A stretch of 15,042 nt of DNA from an uncultured Devosia sp. (GCA_946481445.1 CAMLOA010000007.1:1-15042), one strand, 5' to 3'. Positions 6,915 through 13,815 are shown, numbered from the stretch's first letter. Translations and numbers: made by a program. The notes: a model not told the origin generated them from the letters alone.

Positions 6915-7205
6915 TCAGTTGGCCTGGCGCCGCTCCACCAGTTCGAACTCATCGGCGCCAAGATCGACCTTGAGCGCAAGTTGCTGGCGATCCAGCTCGG
7001 CCAGCCAGGCCGTCCAGGAACAGGGGCTCATGCCGTCATCCTGGCTTTCGAGCTGCGCCTTGCGCTGGCGCTGAAAGCTGAGCCTGAGCTGGGCGTGTTC
7101 CTCGCCGAAGCGGTTACGCACCCGCGCAATCGCCGGAATGCCCTTGCGATCGGTCACCCAGTTCTGGATGTCGCGATGGCGCGTGAGCGTGTGAATCTGG
7201 GACAT
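6915..7205 (-). CDS. Small conserved hypothetical protein
   Basis: A 96-residue soluble protein with no signal peptide or membrane segment. The first third reads IQNWVTDRKGIPAIARVRN and the last third WTAWLAELDRQQLALKV. This resembles a widespread uncharacterised small family, of which I recall the layout 'I-x-x-W-x-x-x-R-x-G-x-PA' followed by a beta strand and a W-x-x-F/W-helix. The match is from memory and tentative. A strong GGGGAGG lies 7 nt before the ATG, and a run of seven A residues precedes it on the transcript strand. It ends 16 nt from the convergent diguanylate cyclase gene. It follows the protease gene by 82 nt on the same strand and may be co-transcribed. Confidence 0.7.
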   Translation of the reverse strand: MSQIHTLTRHRDIQNWVTDRKGIPAIARVRNRFGEEHAQLRLSFQRQRKAQLESQDDGMSPCSWTAWLAELDRQQLALKVDLGADEFELVERRQAN

Positions 7206-7287
7206 ATGTGGCCTCCCCTCCGAATTTTTTTGTCTCGTTCAACTCGACCCAACGGTGCCGGTCCTCCACCGGTTCCGCCGGGTGCGA

Positions 7288-8103
7288 TCAACTCTGGATC
7301 AATTCAGTGACAAGCTTGAGACGCGTCATTTCCTCCGGGCTGAAATAGTAGAGCCGCTCGGGCGGCGTTTGCAGCGCATGCAGCCACAATGCCGGATCGA
7401 CGCCGGTCTGGGTCAGATGCGCAATGATGCGGGCGGTGGTGGACTGGGCATCGCTCATGGCCGTGCCGGCCACGCGCAGCGCGCTCTGCGGGTCGGCGCT
7501 GAGCGCGGACGCGTAGATCTGGTGCACGCCGATGGCAGCTTCCGGGCTGGCCAGACGCTCGGCGCCGGAGGCCAGGACAATGGGGCAGGACGAGGCGCAT
7601 AGCGAGCCGGCAGCGACCTTGGTGGCAAGGCCCTTTTCATGGATCAGACTGCCGATGGCGAGCGCATCCACGACCGATCCTCCAGGCGAATCGAGGACTA
7701 CAGTCTGGACGTATTCGCCACGGGCGGCAATCTCGGCGGCAAAGCGGTCGGCCGAACCGGGATCGATGGTGCCGGTCAGCCTGAGCTCGCCATTGCTGCC
7801 CAGCGCGATCTCCAGCGGTTGCTCGAGCAGCTCGGGCGCGGTGGTGACGCTGGGCATCGGACCCTGATCCGGGCCATCCAGCGCCGGGGGCAGGATGGGC
7901 CGGGCGGGCATGGCCAGGGCCGCGCCCTCATTGGCGGTCAGCTCGCGATAGTCCACATAGAGGACGGAGGCCGTGCCGATCAGCAGGGCAAAGAAGGCAA
8001 CGCGCAGGATGGCGCCATCCTCGAGTCCGGCGGCCCAGCGGATCAGGCCGCGATAGAAGGGGCCGTCATCGGTGGCGGCACGGGCATTGGCCTGGGTCTT
8101 CAT
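7288..8103 (-). CDS. Membrane-anchored periplasmic ClpP/crotonase-fold serine protease-like protein
   Basis: A 271-residue protein with one N-terminal membrane helix (about 32-50) after a 30-residue cytoplasmic tail. A linker of about 45 residues follows, then a ClpP-like domain (about 95-268). The domain shows LDSPGGSVVDALAIGSLI (137-154), a probable nucleophile Ser171 in LCASSCP, and His194 in GVHQIY. These are the spacing and context of the ClpP/SppA-fold Ser and His. The acid residue is not assigned. It ends with the YYFSPEEMTRLKLVTE tail I associate with the COG3904-type predicted periplasmic group. Cys169 and Cys173 flank the serine. Its ATG overlaps the stop of the upstream gene (ATGA), so it is translationally coupled to the coiled-coil membrane protein and probably acts with it. 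Substrate unknown. Confidence 0.82.
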   Translation of the reverse strand: MKTQANARAATDDGPFYRGLIRWAAGLEDGAILRVAFFALLIGTASVLYVDYRELTANEGAALAMPARPILPPALDGPDQGPMPSVTTAPELLEQPLEIALGSNGELRLTGTIDPGSADRFAAEIAARGEYVQTVVLDSPGGSVVDALAIGSLIHEKGLATKVAAGSLCASSCPIVLASGAERLASPEAAIGVHQIYASALSADPQSALRVAGTAMSDAQSTTARIIAHLTQTGVDPALWLHALQTPPERLYYFSPEEMTRLKLVTELIQS

Positions 8104-9455
8104 GCCGGGCGCGGTCCATCGGTGCGCTTGCGCTGCGCCGCGTCGATGGGGGTGACGGTACCATCCTCGCTCGGCGGCGGGGCGGCCTCGGCGACCAAAG
8201 GGGTATCGACAGGCTCTGGCGCGGGCTCGCCGAGCGGGCGGGGCTGGCCGGTGGCGACATCGATGCCGGCGGCCTCCATCTTGCGGTAGAGCGACATGGC
8301 GCGGAGCATTTCGGCAGCGGTGATGGTCTCGGCCTCGGCCAGCGATTCGGAATCGCGGCGCATGGCGTCGTTGACAATCATCAGCACCAGAACCAGCACG
8401 ACGGGGAGCAGGTCGATGGAAATGGCGCCGGCCCAGCTGGGGATGAAATCCTGCCAGTAGCGCAGGACGGCCTCGGCGCTGGAGAGCGGCACGAAGCGGC
8501 GCTGCGCCACGGCCGGGGTCGCCAGGATCTCGTCGGCGGCGGCGGTGAGGGCGGCGGACTGGGCGGCCACCGATGTGCGCACCGTTTCCATGACCTGGTC
8601 CTGCCGGTTGGCGAGGTCGCCCGTGCTCCCATCGGCGACGGGGGCGATGAAGCCGGCGCTGAGATCGGCGGAGGCGCGCTTGACCGAAGCGGCGACATCG
8701 GTCTGCTGCAGGGCGGCGATGACGGCGGACAGCTGCACCGCCTCGGCCTGGAAACTGTCGGCCCGCGGCTCGATGGCGCCGGGCGTGGAGACCAGTTCGC
8801 GCATGGTGGCCAGGCGCGCCGACCCCTGCTCGAACAGCTCGGTGACTTCGGCGCGGCTGCCGCTGATGGTGGCGGCCAGCTGGTTCATCTGCGCGCTCAT
8901 CTGGGTGAGCAGCTGCACCACGCTGCCCGAGCCCTGGGTGCCGGTGAGGGCGCCGGTTTCGCGTTCGTCGGCGGCGAGGCCGGCAAAGCGCTCGGCGGCG
9001 CGTTCCACATCGGGCAGCAGGCTCTGGCTGGCGAGGGCATTGGCATGGGCATTGTCGAGGTCCTCGGCATAGCCCTGCAGCGTCACCGCCATATGCTGTT
9101 CGAGCGAGGCGGAGCCGGCGAGGGCGGCGGCATTGAGCCAGCTCGACATGGCGATGATCATGGCGCAGCCGATGGCCATGGTCAGGAACAGGGCCAGCCG
9201 CTGCACGCCGGAGGTGACCAGCGGCACGAAGCGGAGCATGAAGCTCCAGAAGGCGTAGATGGCCACCGAGACGGCGGCCGAATAGATGATGGCGGCGAAG
9301 AAGACGAAGGTCGCCGACCCGTCGAGCAGCCCGCGCACCCCCAGATAGGTATAGACGCCGGAGGCCAGGGCCAGCACGGCCAGGGCAAAGCGGGTCATCG
9401 TCTCGACGCCCTTGACGGTCTCGTTGAGGCGGAAGGCGTTCGGCTTGAGCTGCAT
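8100..9455 (-). CDS. Four-TM membrane protein with large coiled-coil periplasmic domain
   Basis: A 451-residue protein of unrecognised family. Three hydrophobic helices lie at about 23-44, 49-72 and 84-105. A long alpha-helical, Ala/Gln/Glu-rich region (about 110-335) follows with heptad-like stretches (MSAQMNQLAATISGSRAEV, 186-204). Then comes a fourth membrane helix (341-363) and a charged cytoplasmic tail. The tail ends in a Pro/Ala/Glu-rich disordered segment (405-451). The layout recalls sensor or scaffold proteins with a periplasmic helical domain, but no HAMP, kinase or methyl-accepting signature is visible. Met20 is a possible alternative start. The downstream protease-like gene overlaps it by 4 nt, so the two products are likely partners. 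A perfect CtrA-type box lies 20-35 nt upstream of the start. Confidence 0.8.
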   Translation of the reverse strand: MQLKPNAFRLNETVKGVETMTRFALAVLALASGVYTYLGVRGLLDGSATFVFFAAIIYSAAVSVAIYAFWSFMLRFVPLVTSGVQRLALFLTMAIGCAMIIAMSSWLNAAALAGSASLEQHMAVTLQGYAEDLDNAHANALASQSLLPDVERAAERFAGLAADERETGALTGTQGSGSVVQLLTQMSAQMNQLAATISGSRAEVTELFEQGSARLATMRELVSTPGAIEPRADSFQAEAVQLSAVIAALQQTDVAASVKRASADLSAGFIAPVADGSTGDLANRQDQVMETVRTSVAAQSAALTAAADEILATPAVAQRRFVPLSSAEAVLRYWQDFIPSWAGAISIDLLPVVLVLVLMIVNDAMRRDSESLAEAETITAAEMLRAMSLYRKMEAAGIDVATGQPRPLGEPAPEPVDTPLVAEAAPPPSEDGTVTPIDAAQRKRTDGPRPA

Positions 9456-9471
9456 GTGCGACGGACCCCGG

Positions 9472-9492
9472 ATGTTAAGGGCACGTTAACAT
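9472..9492. promoter_or_regulatory. CtrA-type box (TTAA-N7-TTAAC), palindromic
   Basis: TTAA (9475-9478), seven bases GGGCACG, and TTAAC (9486-9490) match the CtrA consensus of alphaproteobacteria exactly. The site is embedded in a 7+7 inverted repeat, ATGTTAA/TTAACAT. It sits 17-37 nt upstream of the start of the minus-strand membrane protein, so it would overlap that promoter. A further TTAA half-site occurs at 9531. Cell-cycle control is inferred from the motif alone. Confidence 0.6.
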
Positions 9493-9549
9493 GGCGATGG
9501 CGGCAAGAAGTGGGCGGGCCGCGGCAGGGTTAATGACGAGGGTGTGAGG

Positions 9550-10185
9550 TTAGCCGTTGAGCTTGGCCATGACCTTTTCCACCCGGCGGCGCTTGCTCTC
9601 CTGCATGATCGTACCGATCCGGCCCCTGAGCACGGCCAGGAAGCCGGGCCGGGCCTCGGGCGTCAGCACGGGGGCGATGGCCTCGGCATAGGTTGGAAAC
9701 TGGTTGGGGGCCGCGGTCTTGAGCCGTTCCACCAGGATGGGTACGGCCAGCGCGCCATATCCAGCGCGCGCCAGCTTGACCAGGATGGAGTTGCAATGGT
9801 CCTTGGCGATGACCGAGCCCCGGTCCGCCGCGGCGATGATGGCGGGCAGTTCGGCAACCAGCGTGGCGGCGCGCTGCTCGGCAACGGCATCGATGGCCGT
9901 CATCGCGCCCCAGACCTTGCGGTTGTTGGAGCTGCGCAGGGCTTCGAGGAAGACCGGGCACTGGGCGGCGATCATCTCCGGATCGCGGGCCCCCACTTCG
10001 TAGAGCGCCTTGAGGGCGTCACCGGCCTGGCGGGCCGGACCGCTGCGCACGGCCCCGGCCAGCTCGGCAATGGCCGCCATGTCGCGCCGGGCCACGATCT
10101 CCTCGGCCAGGGCGACATTGGGCGCCTCGTCGCGCCGGTCCATGGCGCCGGAAAGTCTGTCGAGAACGGTCATTGGCGGCCTCAT
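9550..10185 (-). CDS. HEAT-repeat-like hypothetical protein
   Basis: A 211-residue soluble, almost entirely alpha-helical protein, starting MRPPMTVLDRLSG. The repeated helix pairs (for example LAEEIVARRDMAAIAELA, then ALKALYEVG, then SSNNRKVWGAMTAIDAVA, then AELPAIIAAADRGSVIAKD) look like HEAT/ARM repeats. I do not recognise a named family. Met5 (10173) is an equally plausible start, since GAGG occurs upstream of both. It has no signal peptide or membrane helix and ends with a basic helix (SKRRRVEKVMAKLNG). It lies downstream of deoD on the same strand but is separated by a REP-like pair, so it probably has its own promoter. The usual role of such folds is protein binding; nothing more can be inferred. 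Confidence 0.72.
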   Translation of the reverse strand: MRPPMTVLDRLSGAMDRRDEAPNVALAEEIVARRDMAAIAELAGAVRSGPARQAGDALKALYEVGARDPEMIAAQCPVFLEALRSSNNRKVWGAMTAIDAVAEQRAATLVAELPAIIAAADRGSVIAKDHCNSILVKLARAGYGALAVPILVERLKTAAPNQFPTYAEAIAPVLTPEARPGFLAVLRGRIGTIMQESKRRRVEKVMAKLNG

Positions 10186-10192
10186 TGTGAGA

Positions 10193-10276
10193 CCTCATGG
10201 TGAGCCCGTCGAACCACGAGGTCGGGCCCACTCATATTGGCACGGCCTCATCCTTCGACAAGCTCAGGGTGAGGCC
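10193..10276. repeat. Inverted pair of REP-like palindromic elements
   Basis: Element 1 (10193-10221) folds as CCTCATGGT/ACCACGAGG around an 11-nt loop. Element 2 (10244-10276) folds as GGCCTCATCCT/AGGGTGAGGCC around an 11-nt loop. The loops, GAGCCCGTCGA and TCGACAAGCTC, are near reverse complements, so the two are head-to-head copies of one repeat. I recall intergenic repeats of this type (CCTCATCCTTCGACAAGCTCAGG-like) as common in alphaproteobacterial genomes. The pair follows the 3' end of deoD and may stabilise or terminate its message. Confidence 0.75.
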
Positions 10277-10291
10277 CGTTCGGGATTTCGC

Positions 10292-11002
10292 TCAGGCCTC
10301 GATCGCCACGTCCAGCGCCAGGGTCACCATTTCCTTGAGCGAGGTCTGGCGCTCATTGGCATCGATCTCTTCCTTGGTGATCAGGCAATCGGTCATGGTG
10401 CAGATGGTCAGGGCGCGAACGCCAAAGCGCGCGGCCAGGGTATAGAGCGCGGCGGCCTCCATCTCGACGCCGATGACGCCATGGTCGGGCAGCTTGTCGT
10501 AACCGGCAAAGCCGTCGGCATGGTAGAAGATGTCGGAGGAGAGCATGTTGCCGGCGTGATAGCGCATGCCGGCGGCCTCGGCCTTTTCGGCGGCGGCGCG
10601 CAGCAGGCCGAAATCGGCGATGGGCGCGAAATTATAGGCGCCGAAGCGGTCGCGCACGATGGCGCTGTCGGTGGAGGCCGCCTGCGCCAGGATGAGATCG
10701 CGGACCTTGACCCTGGCATTGAGCCCGCCGCAGGTGCCCACGCGGATCAGGGTCTTGAGCCCATAGACGTTGATCAGCTCATGCACATAGATCGACAAAG
10801 AGGGCTGGCCCATGCCGGTGGCCTGCACCGAAACCTTGCTGCCCTTCCAGGTGCCGGTATAGCCCAGGCAATTACGCACCGAATTGACCAGCTTTGCGTC
10901 CTCGAGGAAGGTTTCGGCGATCCACTTGGCGCGCAGCGGATCGCCCGGCAGCAGGACGGCCTCGGCATAGTCGCCCGGCTTGGCATGGTTATGCGGCGTC
11001 AT
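10292..11002 (-). CDS. deoD: Purine-nucleoside phosphorylase, DeoD type
   Basis: A 236-residue hexameric-type enzyme that splits purine (deoxy)nucleosides with phosphate into base and (deoxy)ribose-1-phosphate in the cytoplasm, for salvage. Signatures run VLLPGDPLRAKWIAETFLED (16-35), ATGMGQPSLSIYVHEL (61-76), RVGTCGGL (87-94) and GVEMEAAALYTLA (178-190). The catalytic aspartate is probably Asp205 in TMTDCLITKEE, where many homologues have SDH. Length equals the family norm. GGGAG lies about 8 nt before the ATG. It is not flanked by other nucleoside genes here and diverges from argC. A 20-bp inverted repeat sits 20-39 nt upstream and probably controls it. A REP-like pair follows its 3' end. 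Confidence 0.96.
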   Translation of the reverse strand: MTPHNHAKPGDYAEAVLLPGDPLRAKWIAETFLEDAKLVNSVRNCLGYTGTWKGSKVSVQATGMGQPSLSIYVHELINVYGLKTLIRVGTCGGLNARVKVRDLILAQAASTDSAIVRDRFGAYNFAPIADFGLLRAAAEKAEAAGMRYHAGNMLSSDIFYHADGFAGYDKLPDHGVIGVEMEAAALYTLAARFGVRALTICTMTDCLITKEEIDANERQTSLKEMVTLALDVAIEA

Positions 11003-11021
11003 CGGTCTTCTCCCTCGAAAA

Positions 11022-11041
11022 ATTTGTCCAGTTGGTCAAAT
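11022..11041. promoter_or_regulatory. Candidate operator of deoD (20-bp inverted repeat)
   Basis: ATTTGTCCA and TGGTCAAAT form 9-nt arms with one mismatch around GT. The site lies 20-39 nt upstream of the deoD start, between a weak promoter-like TTGCAG-N17-CATTGA (minus strand) and the ribosome site. The TGGTC/GACCA half-sites resemble GntR-family operators, but that family call is a guess. No regulator gene is in the window. Confidence 0.5.
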
Positions 11042-11088
11042 CAATGCCATTGCGCGGGCCGCACTGCAACCATGCGCGTCCCAGCGTC

Positions 11089-11117
11089 TTGACCTCGACA
11101 TGTCAGAGGTCCATTTA
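11089..11117 (+). promoter_or_regulatory. Putative argC promoter containing a nested inverted repeat
   Basis: TTGACC (11089-11094) is a good -35; the -10 about 17 nt later (CATTTA) is weak. Overlapping them, GACCTC (11091-11096) and GAGGTC (11106-11111) flank a perfect inner palindrome GACATGTC (11097-11104). This gives a 21-nt dyad with one extra base. It may be an operator for arginine control, but it does not look like an E. coli ARG box. Confidence 0.35.
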
Positions 11118-11144
11118 CGCTGCCGAATTCGGGAGAGAACGCCA

Positions 11145-12098
11145 ATGGTCGCCAAGATCTTCATCGACGGGGAAGCCGGAACCACGGGTCTGCAGATCCG
11201 CGAGCGCCTGGCGGGCCGGCGGGACCTCGAAGTGCTCTCCATTGCCGCCGACAAGCGCAAGGACCTGGACGAGCGCAAGCGGCTGCTCAACGCGGCCGAT
11301 GTCGCCATCCTCTGCCTGCCCGACGATGCGGCCCGGGAAAGCGTCAGCCTGATCGAGAACGACAGCACGCGGGTGATCGACGCCTCGACCGCCTATCGCG
11401 TCGATCCGGACTGGGCCTATGGCTTTGCCGAAATGGAGGCCGGGCAGGGCGCGGCCATCGCCAATGCACGCTTCGTCTCCAATCCGGGCTGCTGGCCGCA
11501 GGGCCTGATCGGTGCGGTCCGTCCGCTTGTCGCGGCAGGGTTGCTGCCGGCCGACTACCCGGTCTCCTATAACGGCATTTCCGGCTATACCGGTGGCGGC
11601 AAGCAGATGATCGCCGAATATGAGGCCGCCGGGGCCGGGGCCAGCCATTTCATGGCCTACGCGCTGACCTTCAACCACAAGCATCTGCCCGAAATGACCC
11701 GGTATGCCGGGCTGGCTTCGGCGCCGCTCTTCGTGCCGACCGTGGGCGATTTCGCGCAGGGCATGACCACCTTCGTGCCGCTGCAGCTGGGACAACTGGC
11801 CAAGGTGCCATCCGGCCGTGACCTGCACGCGGCGCTGGCCGACCATTATGCATCGATCGAGGACAGCTTCGTGGCCGTTGCCCCGTTCGACCCGGAGCTG
11901 AGCAAGACCGCTGCGCTCGACCCGCAGGCGCATAACGGCACCAATACGCTGACGCTGCATGTGTTTGCAAATGATGCGCGGGCACAGGCGGTGATCTGCG
12001 CGGTCTATGACAACCTGGGCAAGGGGGCGTCCGGCGCGGCGGTGCAGAACCTCAACCTGATGCTGGGCGTGAGCGCCAGGGAGAGCCTGGCGGCCTGA
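11145..12098 (+). CDS. argC: N-acetyl-gamma-glutamyl-phosphate reductase, type 2
   Basis: The enzyme reduces N-acetylglutamyl phosphate with NADPH to the semialdehyde, the third step of arginine biosynthesis, in the cytoplasm. The 317-residue length and the opening [19 protein letters not shown] mark the short type-2 ArgC. The nucleotide loop is GEAGTTG (9-15), CLPDDAA follows near 57-63, and the catalytic cysteine is Cys116 in [21 protein letters not shown] and FNHKHLPEM are conserved substrate-pocket blocks. The ATG at 11145 has GGGAGAG 7 nt upstream. The frame stays open upstream with another ATG at 11100, but the conserved start is immediately after 11145. It is a single gene, divergent from deoD, and is followed by an intergenic repeat. 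Confidence 0.96.
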   Translation: MVAKIFIDGEAGTTGLQIRERLAGRRDLEVLSIAADKRKDLDERKRLLNAADVAILCLPDDAARESVSLIENDSTRVIDASTAYRVDPDWAYGFAEMEAGQGAAIANARFVSNPGCWPQGLIGAVRPLVAAGLLPADYPVSYNGISGYTGGGKQMIAEYEAAGAGASHFMAYALTFNHKHLPEMTRYAGLASAPLFVPTVGDFAQGMTTFVPLQLGQLAKVPSGRDLHAALADHYASIEDSFVAVAPFDPELSKTAALDPQAHNGTNTLTLHVFANDARAQAVICAVYDNLGKGASGAAVQNLNLMLGVSARESLAA

Positions 12099-12114
12099 CC
12101 GTCCTTCCGGTGGC

Positions 12115-12234
12115 ACCGCCCTCCCCCTCGTAGGGAGGTGGCTCCGAAGGGGCCGAGTGGCGGTCTCGTCCATTTTCCGGTGCAAGTGGCCTACCCCCAC
12201 TCTTGATCCCTCCCACAAGGGGGGACGACTGAGA
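12115..12234. repeat. Composite palindromic intergenic repeat between argC and leuD
   Basis: The first part (12115-12164) can fold as a three-way junction. An outer stem ACCGCC/GGCGGT encloses a CCTCCC/GGGAGG hairpin and a GGCTCC/GGGGCC hairpin with a GAA loop. The second part (about 12193-12234) is a C-then-G-rich stretch, CCCTCCCACAAGGGGGG. I recall closely similar CTCCC-hairpin repeats scattered between genes in many Hyphomicrobiales. It probably stabilises or ends the argC message; there is no T-tract. Confidence 0.65.
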
Positions 12235-12269
12235 CATTGGCGCCCCCCGGTGCGGTTAAATCGCCTGGG

Positions 12270-12345
12270 GCGTACCCAAGAGTACGCTTCCGACTTGACC
12301 CCAACACCGCTTTGCGCGAATAGCCATGCAAAGCGAGGTTTCCTC
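12270..12345 (+). promoter_or_regulatory. leuD 5' region with hairpins over the ribosome binding site
   Basis: Three dyads occur in a row: GCGTAC/GTACGC with a 6-nt loop (12270-12287), CGCTTTGC/GCAAAGCG with a 12-nt loop (12308-12335), and GAGG-TTT-CCTC (12335-12345). The last uses the Shine-Dalgarno GAGG itself. TTGACC at 12295-12300 could be a -35, with a weak GAATAG 17 nt later. The second and third structures share base 12335 and so compete weakly. This could be operator DNA or an RNA control element; I see no leucine-rich leader peptide. Confidence 0.4.
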
Positions 12346-12951
12346 ATGGACAAGTTCACCACCCTGACCGGTGTCGCGGCACCCCTGCCGATCATCAATA
12401 TCGACACCGACATGATCATCCCCAAGCAATACCTCAAGACCATCAAGCGCACGGGGCTCGGTTCGGCCCTGTTCAGCGAGATGCGCTACAACGAGGATGG
12501 TACCGAGAATCCGGACTTCGTGCTCAACAAACCGGGCTATCGCAAGGCCACCATCATCGTGGCGGGCGACAATTTCGGCTGCGGCTCGAGCCGTGAGCAT
12601 GCGCCCTGGGCGCTGCTCGATTTCGGCGTGCGCTGCGTGATCTCCACCAGCTTTGCCGATATCTTCTACAATAACTGCTTCAAGAACGGGATCCTGCCGG
12701 TCGTGGTTACCCCGGAGCAGCTCAAGCTGCTGCTCGACGATGCGGAGCGCGGCTCCAACGCGACGCTGACCGTCGATCTCGAGGCCCAGACCATCCGCGG
12801 TCCGGATGGCGGCACCATCCATTTCGACATCGACCCCAGCCGCAAGCAGATCCTGCTCGAAGGGCTGGACGACATTGCCGGGACGCTGAAATCCGACCCG
12901 TCCATCACCTCGTTCGAGGGCAAGATGGCGGCGGAGCGCCCCTGGCTCTAG
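12346..12951 (+). CDS. leuD: 3-isopropylmalate dehydratase small subunit
   Basis: With LeuC (not in the window) it isomerises 2-isopropylmalate to 3-isopropylmalate in leucine biosynthesis. The 201 residues match the family length. Hallmarks are the opening [21 protein letters not shown], then [15 protein letters not shown], the swivel-domain motif [17 protein letters not shown] (74-90) and [18 protein letters not shown]. The open frame continues 63 codons upstream through repeat DNA, but the conserved start and GAGG 7 nt upstream place the ATG at 12346. It heads a tight run of four genes (gaps 38 and 13 nt, then a 4-nt overlap), and leuB lies 2 kb downstream on the same strand. Confidence 0.97.
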   Translation: MDKFTTLTGVAAPLPIINIDTDMIIPKQYLKTIKRTGLGSALFSEMRYNEDGTENPDFVLNKPGYRKATIIVAGDNFGCGSSREHAPWALLDFGVRCVISTSFADIFYNNCFKNGILPVVVTPEQLKLLLDDAERGSNATLTVDLEAQTIRGPDGGTIHFDIDPSRKQILLEGLDDIAGTLKSDPSITSFEGKMAAERPWL

Positions 12952-12989
12952 GCACACTCGGCTTCGCGCCGGACAAAAAGGCAAAAGAC

Positions 12990-13379
12990 ATGGTTCAGCG
13001 CGTTTCCACCGGTTCTCCCTTCGAGGCCACTTTCGGCTATTCCCGCGCCGTGCGGCACGAGGACACCGTCTATGTGTCCGGCACGACCGGCTATGACTAT
13101 GCCACCATGACCATGCCGGATGATGTGGGCGTGCAGGCCGCCAATGCGCTCAACACCATCGACAAGGCGCTCAAGGAGGCTGGCTCGTCGATCCAGGACA
13201 CCGTGCGCGTGGTCTACTATGTCGGGGATCGCGCCGACGTGGATGCGGTGGTCAAGGCCGTCGGCCCGGTGTTCAAGGATATCCGTCCGGCGGCCTCCAT
13301 GCTCATCGTGCAGATGATCGAGCCGGGCATGAAGATCGAGATCGAAGTCACCGCCCGCATCGGGGCGGCCAACAGCTAG
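12990..13379 (+). CDS. RidA (YjgF/YER057c/UK114) superfamily protein lacking the catalytic arginine
   Basis: A 129-residue small cytoplasmic protein with the RidA fold. It has VYVSGTTGYDY (27-37) in place of the usual SGQ region, a helix NALNTIDKALKEAG, the strand VRVVYYVGDRAD, and the C-terminal KIEIEVTARIG (115-125). Archetypal RidA removes the reactive imine 2-aminoacrylate using an arginine in the PARS segment. Here that segment reads RPAAS (99-103) with alanine in the arginine position. It is therefore probably one of the Rid subgroups without imine deaminase activity, and its true reaction is unknown. AAGG lies about 8 nt upstream of the ATG. It sits 38 nt after leuD in an apparent operon. 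Confidence 0.9.
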   Translation: MVQRVSTGSPFEATFGYSRAVRHEDTVYVSGTTGYDYATMTMPDDVGVQAANALNTIDKALKEAGSSIQDTVRVVYYVGDRADVDAVVKAVGPVFKDIRPAASMLIVQMIEPGMKIEIEVTARIGAANS

Positions 13380-13392
13380 GCAATCGCGGCCC

Positions 13393-13815
13393 ATGGACAT
13401 CGTGCTCAAACTCGACCCCGACGGAGCCGATGTCGAGCCGATCCTCAATGGCCTGATCGCCTATAACAAGGCGATCGGCGGGCCGACCGGCTTCCAGCCT
13501 TTCGCGGTGCTGCTGCGCGAGCCTGCCACAGGGGCGGTGGTGGGCGGACTGAGCGGCCGCGCCATCTATGACTGGCTCTATGTCGAACTGTTCCATGTGC
13601 CCGAGGCCCTGCGCGGCCAGGGGCATGGGACCCGGCTCATGCAGGCCGCCGAAGACTTCGCCCGCCAGCGCGGCCTCGACGGCATCTGGCTCGATACCTA
13701 TTCGTTCCAGGCGCGGCCATTCTATGAAAAGCTGGGCTTTACCGTGTTCGGCACGATTGACGGGCATCCCAGGAATGGCCAGCGCTTCTTCCTGCAGAAG
13801 CGGCTGCGGCCATGA
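13393..13815 (+). CDS. GNAT-family N-acetyltransferase
   Basis: A 140-residue cytoplasmic acetyltransferase. The acetyl-CoA motif A is VPEALRGQGHGTRLMQAAE (69-87; RGQGHG is the pyrophosphate loop). Motif B follows as IWLDTYSFQARPFYEKLGF. The short N-terminal part carries GFQPFAVLLREPATGAVVGG. Substrate unknown; the family acetylates amines on small molecules or proteins. The ribosome site is weak. It begins 13 nt after the RidA-like gene, and its stop overlaps the ATG of the next gene (ATGA), so translation of the two is coupled. Confidence 0.9.
   Translation: MDIVLKLDPDGADVEPILNGLIAYNKAIGGPTGFQPFAVLLREPATGAVVGGLSGRAIYDWLYVELFHVPEALRGQGHGTRLMQAAEDFARQRGLDGIWLDTYSFQARPFYEKLGFTVFGTIDGHPRNGQRFFLQKRLRP

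Noticed and set aside
7225..7231. Run of seven T on the plus strand considered as the tail of an intrinsic terminator.
   Set aside because: Genes here run on the minus strand, where it reads as A7, and no hairpin precedes it on the plus strand. It is more likely an A-rich leader of the small gene at 6915-7205.
11100..11144. In-frame ATG at 11100 that would add 15 arginine-rich residues to ArgC, suggestive of a leader peptide.
   Set aside because: The frame runs straight into argC without a stop, so it cannot act as a separate leader. The ribosome site and conserved start point to 11145.
12157..12345. Upstream extension of leuD by 63 codons.
   Set aside because: It passes through palindromic repeat DNA, and LeuD homologues begin with the conserved segment right after 12346.
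11115..12452. A 445-codon minus-strand frame opposite argC.
   Set aside because: The opposite strand encodes an unmistakable ArgC. The frame also crosses the repeat region into leuD, as shadows do.
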